Shown: positions 5,799-9,939 of the stretch, one piece after another
Position numbering within the stretch: position 1 is the stretch's first letter
Layout: the number at the start of each line of letters is the position of its first letter
Assembly (NCBI GenBank): GCA_043735935.1
Contig: JAYTDO010000373.1
Location: 1-9,939, forward strand
Direction: 5' to 3'
Length of the DNA stretch: 9,939 bases
Source: JANLQB01 sp043735935
GTDB lineage: Bacteria; Verrucomicrobiota; Verrucomicrobiia; Chthoniobacterales; Chthoniobacteraceae
Program-made: the position numbers and the translations under genes
The notes under the pieces: generated by a model
The model's input: only the letters and a program-made list of their open reading frames with translations
The model's database searches: none
Told to the model about the DNA's origin: nothing

Positions 5799-7213
5799 TT
5801 CTCGCAAACCAGCAGCACACGCGGCGACGGGTGCGAATCCCGGCGCTCGATGCGCGGGAAATGGACCCGAAGCGCCGCCTCGAAGTTTTCCAGCGAATAC
5901 CAGGCGACCTCCTGCTTGATCCAAGAATCCACGTAGCGATCCTCGCGCGGCACAAATTCGACGATGAGCTGCTTGCGCGCATACGAGGCGAGGAGTTTCG
6001 CGATGTGCTCGAAGGTCATGCCCGGCCGTTTGAGCACGAGATGATGCACCAGCGCCAGGCAAAGCACGCAGTCCGCCCGCAAGCGCTCGCCCACCGGCAA
6101 CAGCGGCATTTCCTTGAACCCGATCCCTTCCGCCGGCGCGACCGCGTTGACGCAAAGCGGAATGATCGGGAGCGAATGCGCCGCCACGTCGCGCGCCATC
6201 TGGTCGAGGGCGAATTCATCCGTGTCGATCCCCACCACTCGCGCGCCCGCCTCGGCGGCGATCCGGGAAAACAGCCCGCGATTGCACGCGATATCGAGCA
6301 CGGTCGCCGGGCGGAACCGCCCCAGCAGTTCCGCGATGACGGCCTCCTTCGCGTTCGCGCCCGGCACGCTCTTGCCGTCGTACACCGCGATTTCCTCCAG
6401 GCCCGTGTAATACTGCGACCACTCGCCGCACGGCGGTTTCACATCCATACCGCGCACCTCGGCGAGCACCTCGCGGAGCGCATCGACACTCGCACGCGGC
6501 GCGCGCGGCGGACGCCCGACGACTGCCCATTTCAGCCGCGTGAGCACTTTGCCGAACATCTTTCCGAACAACTCACCCGCCCGCACCACATCGGCGACGA
6601 GCGGAGCGCGGCCCGCGTACGTGATGCGCGGATTCGTGGAAAGCGAACTGGCCACCGCCCAGTCCGGCCACGTCAGCACATCGCGCAAAAGCGCGCGCGC
6701 CACATCGGGAAATCCCTTCGCCATGATGCGGAGCCCGTTCATGCAGTAGCCCTCGAATTGCTCGATCACCTCCCATCGCCCTTCGGCGCCGAGCGGCGCG
6801 ATCGAGCTGAAATCGATGAACACAGGTCGCGGACCATCAAACACGATATTCCACGGGTGCCCGTCGCGGAGTTGCAGCCCGTTTTCCATCAACCGGATAT
6901 TCAACTCCAAGATCGCGACCACGGCCGCCTGAAACATCGTCGGCGTCCATTCGAAGGGATAATTGATGAATGGAAGACACGGATGCTCCAGCACCAGCGC
7001 GTGCCCATCGATCGCCTCGGCCGACACCGTCGTGCCGATCAAGCGGCCTTCCGCGATCAGTTCGCCGATGCACGGGCGTGCGAGGAGTTCGCGGAAGAAA
7101 GACTCGAACCCGGGCCGGATGGCCCGCAACACCGTGTCGCCACGGCGATACACGAGCGCGTGCGCGTCGATATCCATGCCGAGTTTGGTGAGTGAAGACG
7201 GGGGTGCTGACAT
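5795..7213 (-). CDS. Kinase-like / class I SAM-dependent methyltransferase fusion protein (copy 2)
   Basis: A 472-residue paralogue of the protein at 3144-4556, collinear over its whole length. The N-terminal region has YPFEW (85-89), LRDGHPWN with D117 and N122, and FIDFSS with D134, again a kinase-like Asp/Asn/Asp triad. The methyltransferase domain has VLDIACNRG (305-313), D330 ending strand 2, H390-H391 and VEFVP. WSQYY at 265-269 just before this domain corresponds to WHDY in copy 1. Start 7213 (MSAPP) gives the same length as the paralogue; the frame is open further upstream but would overlap the deacetylase, and ATG 7177 is a shorter option. No SD is evident. It lies 37 nt after the deacetylase and overlaps the GT4 gene by ATGA, so it is the middle gene of a three-gene operon. 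Substrate unknown; a glycan or lipid-linked glycan is inferred from context. Confidence 0.85.
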   Translation of the reverse strand: MSAPPSSLTKLGMDIDAHALVYRRGDTVLRAIRPGFESFFRELLARPCIGELIAEGRLIGTTVSAEAIDGHALVLEHPCLPFINYPFEWTPTMFQAAVVAILELNIRLMENGLQLRDGHPWNIVFDGPRPVFIDFSSIAPLGAEGRWEVIEQFEGYCMNGLRIMAKGFPDVARALLRDVLTWPDWAVASSLSTNPRITYAGRAPLVADVVRAGELFGKMFGKVLTRLKWAVVGRPPRAPRASVDALREVLAEVRGMDVKPPCGEWSQYYTGLEEIAVYDGKSVPGANAKEAVIAELLGRFRPATVLDIACNRGLFSRIAAEAGARVVGIDTDEFALDQMARDVAAHSLPIIPLCVNAVAPAEGIGFKEMPLLPVGERLRADCVLCLALVHHLVLKRPGMTFEHIAKLLASYARKQLIVEFVPREDRYVDSWIKQEVAWYSLENFEAALRVHFPRIERRDSHPSPRVLLVCEK

Positions 7214-7250
7214 GAAAGGCGGACGTTCGTAGGGCGGCGAAACTCGCGGC

Positions 7251-8213
7251 TCAAGCGCGACTTGAATCCTTCTTGATCCGCGCCACCGCATCGATCAGCC
7301 CGCTTTCTAGCTTCACCATACGATCGACCACGAGGAAATTTCCGCTCACGCCGATGCGCGGGAGCGAGTGCAAGCGGGACGCATCCGCCGCGATCAGATT
7401 CCCTGACCGCGTGGTCACCGCCGTCACGATACCGCAGTCCGCGGCGAGCGCGAACTCACGCTCACCGGCCGCCGCCGGTCCGCCGAACGGATAGGCGAAA
7501 TGCCGCACATCGATCCCGAGCTGCGCTTCCAGTTCGCGTTTTGATTCGATCATCTCACCGCGCGCGGCCTCGGGCGCCAGACAGCTCAAGCTCGCATGGC
7601 TCACCGTATGCGCCCCGATCGTCACCAGCGGATCCTTCGACAGCAAACGCACTTCATCCCACGTCATAAACAGATCGCATTTCACCGTGGGGAACATCGC
7701 CGCGATCCGGCGGCGCTGTTCGTCCGGCGGCAAAAGTCGGATCGCGGGCGCAAACTCCGCCAGCTTCGCCGCACCATTCTCGACGCCCTCGAACAGGTAC
7801 CACCACGGCACATGAGTCCGCGCGATAAATCCCGTCGTCACGTTCACCGTGAACGGCATCGCGAATTCCCGGAAGATCGGAAGCGCCTCCGTGAGATTGT
7901 CCCGGTATCCGTCATCGAAGGTAAATGCGATGAACTTTGGACCGCGTGGTCTCGCGAGGCGCTCGGGCACTTGATCCAGCGGGATCACCTCCAGACCGCG
8001 CCGCCGCACCCAGGCCAGCAAATCCCGCAGATCGCCCGGCGTGATCTCCAGCGCCCGATTATCGGGAATCTTTGCGCACTCGTCCTCCGGCACCACCCGA
8101 TGCAGGCACAAAACGCAACCCGCGCCCGCGAAAAACGGGCGTGCAATGGCGCTAAGAATCTGGCCGACAAACTGGCGGATCATGATGGCGAAGGTGACAA
8201 AGGGCGCGCACAT
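7251..8213 (-). CDS. NodB-type polysaccharide deacetylase (CE4)
   Basis: A 320-residue protein (numbering from ATG 8213). The NodB motifs are in order: TFDDG with catalytic base D100 and metal ligand D101; H202 and H206 in HTVSH; AYPFG around Y241; and a late LHSLPRIGV stretch that supplies the usual Leu/His wall. Between motifs 1 and 2 is a long insert starting PWWYLFEG, as in polysaccharide-locus deacetylases. Such enzymes remove N- or O-acetyl groups from sugars using a divalent metal. An ATG at 8183 (MIRQF) is a good alternative start, matching where relatives usually begin; neither has a convincing SD. No clear signal peptide, though the N-terminus is hydrophobic. First gene of the minus-strand operon; divergent from the KAS III gene across 44 bp. 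Confidence 0.9.
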   Translation of the reverse strand: MCAPFVTFAIMIRQFVGQILSAIARPFFAGAGCVLCLHRVVPEDECAKIPDNRALEITPGDLRDLLAWVRRRGLEVIPLDQVPERLARPRGPKFIAFTFDDGYRDNLTEALPIFREFAMPFTVNVTTGFIARTHVPWWYLFEGVENGAAKLAEFAPAIRLLPPDEQRRRIAAMFPTVKCDLFMTWDEVRLLSKDPLVTIGAHTVSHASLSCLAPEAARGEMIESKRELEAQLGIDVRHFAYPFGGPAAAGEREFALAADCGIVTAVTTRSGNLIAADASRLHSLPRIGVSGNFLVVDRMVKLESGLIDAVARIKKDSSRA

Positions 8214-8239
8214 TGACACGCTCTAGCCAACCCTGCAAT
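8213..8239 (+). promoter_or_regulatory. Possible promoter for KAS III and the membrane hydrolase
   Basis: A perfect TTGACA (8213-8218) followed after 15 nt by TGCAAT (8234-8239, 4 of 6 matches to TATAAT). The spacer is shorter than ideal. Transcription would begin near 8246, about 12 nt before the KAS III ATG. The -35 box touches the deacetylase start codon on the other strand. Weak call by pattern alone. Confidence 0.3.
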
Positions 8240-8257
8240 CCATACACACTCATCCGT

Positions 8258-9238
8258 ATGCCAGCCATCCTCACCGCGATCGACTACCAGCTAGGCGATC
8301 GCGTGGAAACGAACGAAGATCTGGCTCGCGAACACCCCGACTGGGCGATGGGCCGGCTCTTCGCCATGACCGGGGTGCGGCAGCGCCGACTGGCCGCGCC
8401 AGACGAGACCGCCGCCGACCTCGCCTTCCGCGCGGCGGAAAAACTTTTCGCCTCCGGCGCATGCGGCCGCGAGGAGATCGACTACATCCTCTTTTGCAGC
8501 CAGACGCCCGACCACTTGCTGCCCCCGACCGCGTGCAGCCTCCAGCACCGGCTCGGGCTGCCGCAAACCGCAGGCGCTCTCGATTTTAATCTCGGCTGCT
8601 CGGGCTACATCTACGGCCTCAGCCTCGCAAAAGGGCTCGTCGAATCCGGCCAGGCCGACACCGTCCTGCTGCTCACCGGCGACACCTACAGCAAGCTGCT
8701 CAAACCCTCTGACCGCAACGTGCGCACCGTCTTCGGCGACGGCGCCGCCGCCACGCTCGTCCGCGCCGAAAAGCCCGGCCGCACCGGTCCGCGGATTCAC
8801 TCCTTTGTCTTCGGCACCGACGGCAGCGGCGCGGAGAATCTGATCGTGCGAAACAGCGGCTGTCGCACGATGCACGCACCCGCGCCGGACGGGCAGTTCC
8901 TCGAAATGAACGGCGGCGAGATCTTCAATTTTACCCTGCGCGTCGTGCTCCCGTGCGTGGAGGAAGTGCTCCGCCGTGGCGGTCTCGCCCTCGGCGACAT
9001 CGACCTCGTCGTCCCGCACCAGGCCAACGCCTACATGCTCGCCCACCTCCGCGCGAAACTCGGGGTGCCCAAGGAAAAATTCGCCGTCACGCTCGCCGAT
9101 TACGGCAACACCGTCTCCGCCTCCGTCCCGATCGCGCTCCGGCAGACGCAAGACGAAGGCCGCTGGCCCGCCGGCACGCGCACGATGCTGCTCGGTTTCG
9201 GCATCGGCTACTCCTGGGGCGGCTGCCTGCTCACTTGA
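8258..9238 (+). CDS. 3-oxoacyl-ACP synthase III (KAS III, FabH-like)
   Basis: A 326-residue thiolase-fold enzyme of typical KAS III length. The Cys-His-Asn triad is complete: C114 in NLGCSGYIYGL, H254 in VPHQANAYM and N284 in YGNTVSASVP; the 30-residue His-Asn spacing matches E. coli FabH. FGDGAAATLV and the C-terminal GFGIGYSWGG are also family signatures. FabH condenses an acyl-CoA starter with malonyl-ACP. Here no fatty-acid synthesis genes (fabD, fabG, acpP, plsX) are adjacent, and it is followed with a one-base TGATG overlap by a membrane hydrolase. A specialised role, making an acyl chain for a glycolipid or acylated sugar, is therefore plausible but inferred; a housekeeping FabH cannot be excluded. 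The start at ATG 8258 (MPAILTAIDY) fits the family; an upstream in-frame ATG at 8213 would add 15 unlikely residues. Confidence 0.9.
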   Translation: MPAILTAIDYQLGDRVETNEDLAREHPDWAMGRLFAMTGVRQRRLAAPDETAADLAFRAAEKLFASGACGREEIDYILFCSQTPDHLLPPTACSLQHRLGLPQTAGALDFNLGCSGYIYGLSLAKGLVESGQADTVLLLTGDTYSKLLKPSDRNVRTVFGDGAAATLVRAEKPGRTGPRIHSFVFGTDGSGAENLIVRNSGCRTMHAPAPDGQFLEMNGGEIFNFTLRVVLPCVEEVLRRGGLALGDIDLVVPHQANAYMLAHLRAKLGVPKEKFAVTLADYGNTVSASVPIALRQTQDEGRWPAGTRTMLLGFGIGYSWGGCLLT

Positions 9239-9939
9239 TGAAGCGCTGGCAAAGATTCGTCGCCTCCCTCGCGACGGCCACGCTCATTTACGGCGGCCAA
9301 CTCCGGCAGTGGACCGACCCGCGTAATCGTTTTCTCGATCATTGGGAAAGGCGGGACGCTCTCGCAATCCTCGGCGGCATCGCTGTGCTGGCGCTCCTCG
9401 CATGGGCGCTCCGCGAAATGGTCGCCCGCTTCGGCCCCGCTCGCCGCGTGCTGGATCACGCATTCCTGCTCATCTTCGGCGGCGCGCTCATCTCGACCTT
9501 TCTGACGTACGACGACTACAAAACGGAGTTGCTCTACATCGGCCTCGCGGCGCTCGCGACCTTCTCCTGGTGCCGCCCCGCGCTCCGCCTCCCCGCGCGG
9601 CTCGCCACCCTCGCACTCATCGTGTCCCCGCTCTATTTCATCATGGCGAAGCAGCTCCTCAGCTTCGGAGAGTGGCACACCCCGCGCGAGGCGCCGCACG
9701 CCTCGCAGCCGGTTCGCGACGCCCAACCTGTATTCCTTTTCGTCTTCGACGAATGGTCCTGGGAACGCAGCACCCGCGGCGGCGAACTACTCCCCCTGTT
9801 CAAGAATCTGCGCGCCTTCGCCGACGGCGCGACCACCTTCAGCCAAGGCCGCTCGCCCGGACCTCGCACCGACGTCTCGCTCCCCCGTTTCATTTTCCAA
9901 ACCACCGCCGATCTGCACGTCACCGACCACGAAGCCTTC
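9238..9939 (+). CDS. Membrane-anchored sulfatase/alkaline-phosphatase-superfamily protein, 3' end cut
   Basis: An open frame from ATG 9238 to the window edge, 234 residues visible. The N-terminal part has a short hydrophobic stretch (8-20) and about four transmembrane helices (41-58, 75-91, 97-111, 121-138). A soluble domain then begins PVFLFVFDEW with D171 and E172 at the first metal-ligand position. RTDVSLPRF follows, where T211 aligns with the nucleophile Thr/Ser of the superfamily. The remaining ligands (Asp-His pairs) lie beyond the window. Relatives include sulfatases, phosphoethanolamine transferases (EptA type) and glycerol-phosphate transferases; five-helix-plus-hydrolase organisation resembles the transferases, but helix count and the missing C-terminus leave this open. 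The start overlaps the KAS III stop by one base, implying coupled translation and a linked job. Confidence 0.8.
   Translation, partial: MKRWQRFVASLATATLIYGGQLRQWTDPRNRFLDHWERRDALAILGGIAVLALLAWALREMVARFGPARRVLDHAFLLIFGGALISTFLTYDDYKTELLYIGLAALATFSWCRPALRLPARLATLALIVSPLYFIMAKQLLSFGEWHTPREAPHASQPVRDAQPVFLFVFDEWSWERSTRGGELLPLFKNLRAFADGATTFSQGRSPGPRTDVSLPRFIFQTTADLHVTDHEAF

Noticed and set aside
5831..7195. A 454-codon plus-strand open frame opposite the second fusion gene
   Set aside because: It is Arg/His/Pro-rich with no recognisable domain and lies fully antisense to a well-supported gene; long antisense frames are expected at this GC content.
8291..9151. A 286-codon minus-strand frame opposite KAS III
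   Set aside because: Composition is that of an antisense shadow, and the KAS III triad and signatures are intact on the plus strand.

Overview
The window is a compact, GC-rich bacterial segment, densely coding on both strands. It carries ten protein genes, eight complete and two cut by the window edges, and no rRNA, tRNA, CRISPR array or insertion sequence that I can see. Shine-Dalgarno sequences are mostly absent or poorly placed. Gene content (surface glycan enzymes, a small IDPGSG membrane protein, kinase-like/methyltransferase fusions), high GC and weak SD use suggest a Gram-negative such as a Verrucomicrobiota (Opitutales-like) member. That placement is an impression from composition and family resemblance, not a demonstrated assignment.

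Layout, left to right: (1) a GT39-type integral membrane glycosyltransferase on the minus strand, with its C-terminus off the left edge; (2) a secreted nucleotide-pyrophosphatase/phosphodiesterase-type hydrolase on the plus strand, starting almost head-to-head with the GT39 gene; (3) a DMT/DUF486 four-helix membrane protein on the minus strand; (4) a 53-residue IDPGSG membrane protein and, 3 nt later, (5) a 470-residue protein combining an N-terminal kinase-like region with a C-terminal SAM methyltransferase, both plus strand and preceded by a good sigma70-type promoter; (6-8) a minus-strand operon, read right to left, of a NodB-type polysaccharide deacetylase, a second kinase-like/methyltransferase protein paralogous to (5), and a GT4 glycosyltransferase overlapping it by ATGA; (9) a plus-strand ketoacyl-ACP synthase III overlapping by one base (TGATG) the start of (10), a membrane-anchored sulfatase/alkaline-phosphatase-superfamily protein cut by the right edge.

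Taken together this looks like an accessory locus for assembling and decorating a cell-surface or exported glycan: sugar transfer (GT39, GT4), deacetylation (NodB fold), acyl-chain supply (KAS III), phospho-group chemistry (two alkaline-phosphatase-superfamily proteins), and possible phosphorylation/methylation by the paired fusion proteins. The most interesting element is that pair: both retain a kinase-like D-x4-N...D signature followed by a methyltransferase domain, and they sit on opposite strands either side of the GT4 gene. By analogy with the WbdD chain terminator (same two activities, opposite domain order) they might cap or modify a glycan. This is a hypothesis only, and an ATP-binding lysine is not evident.
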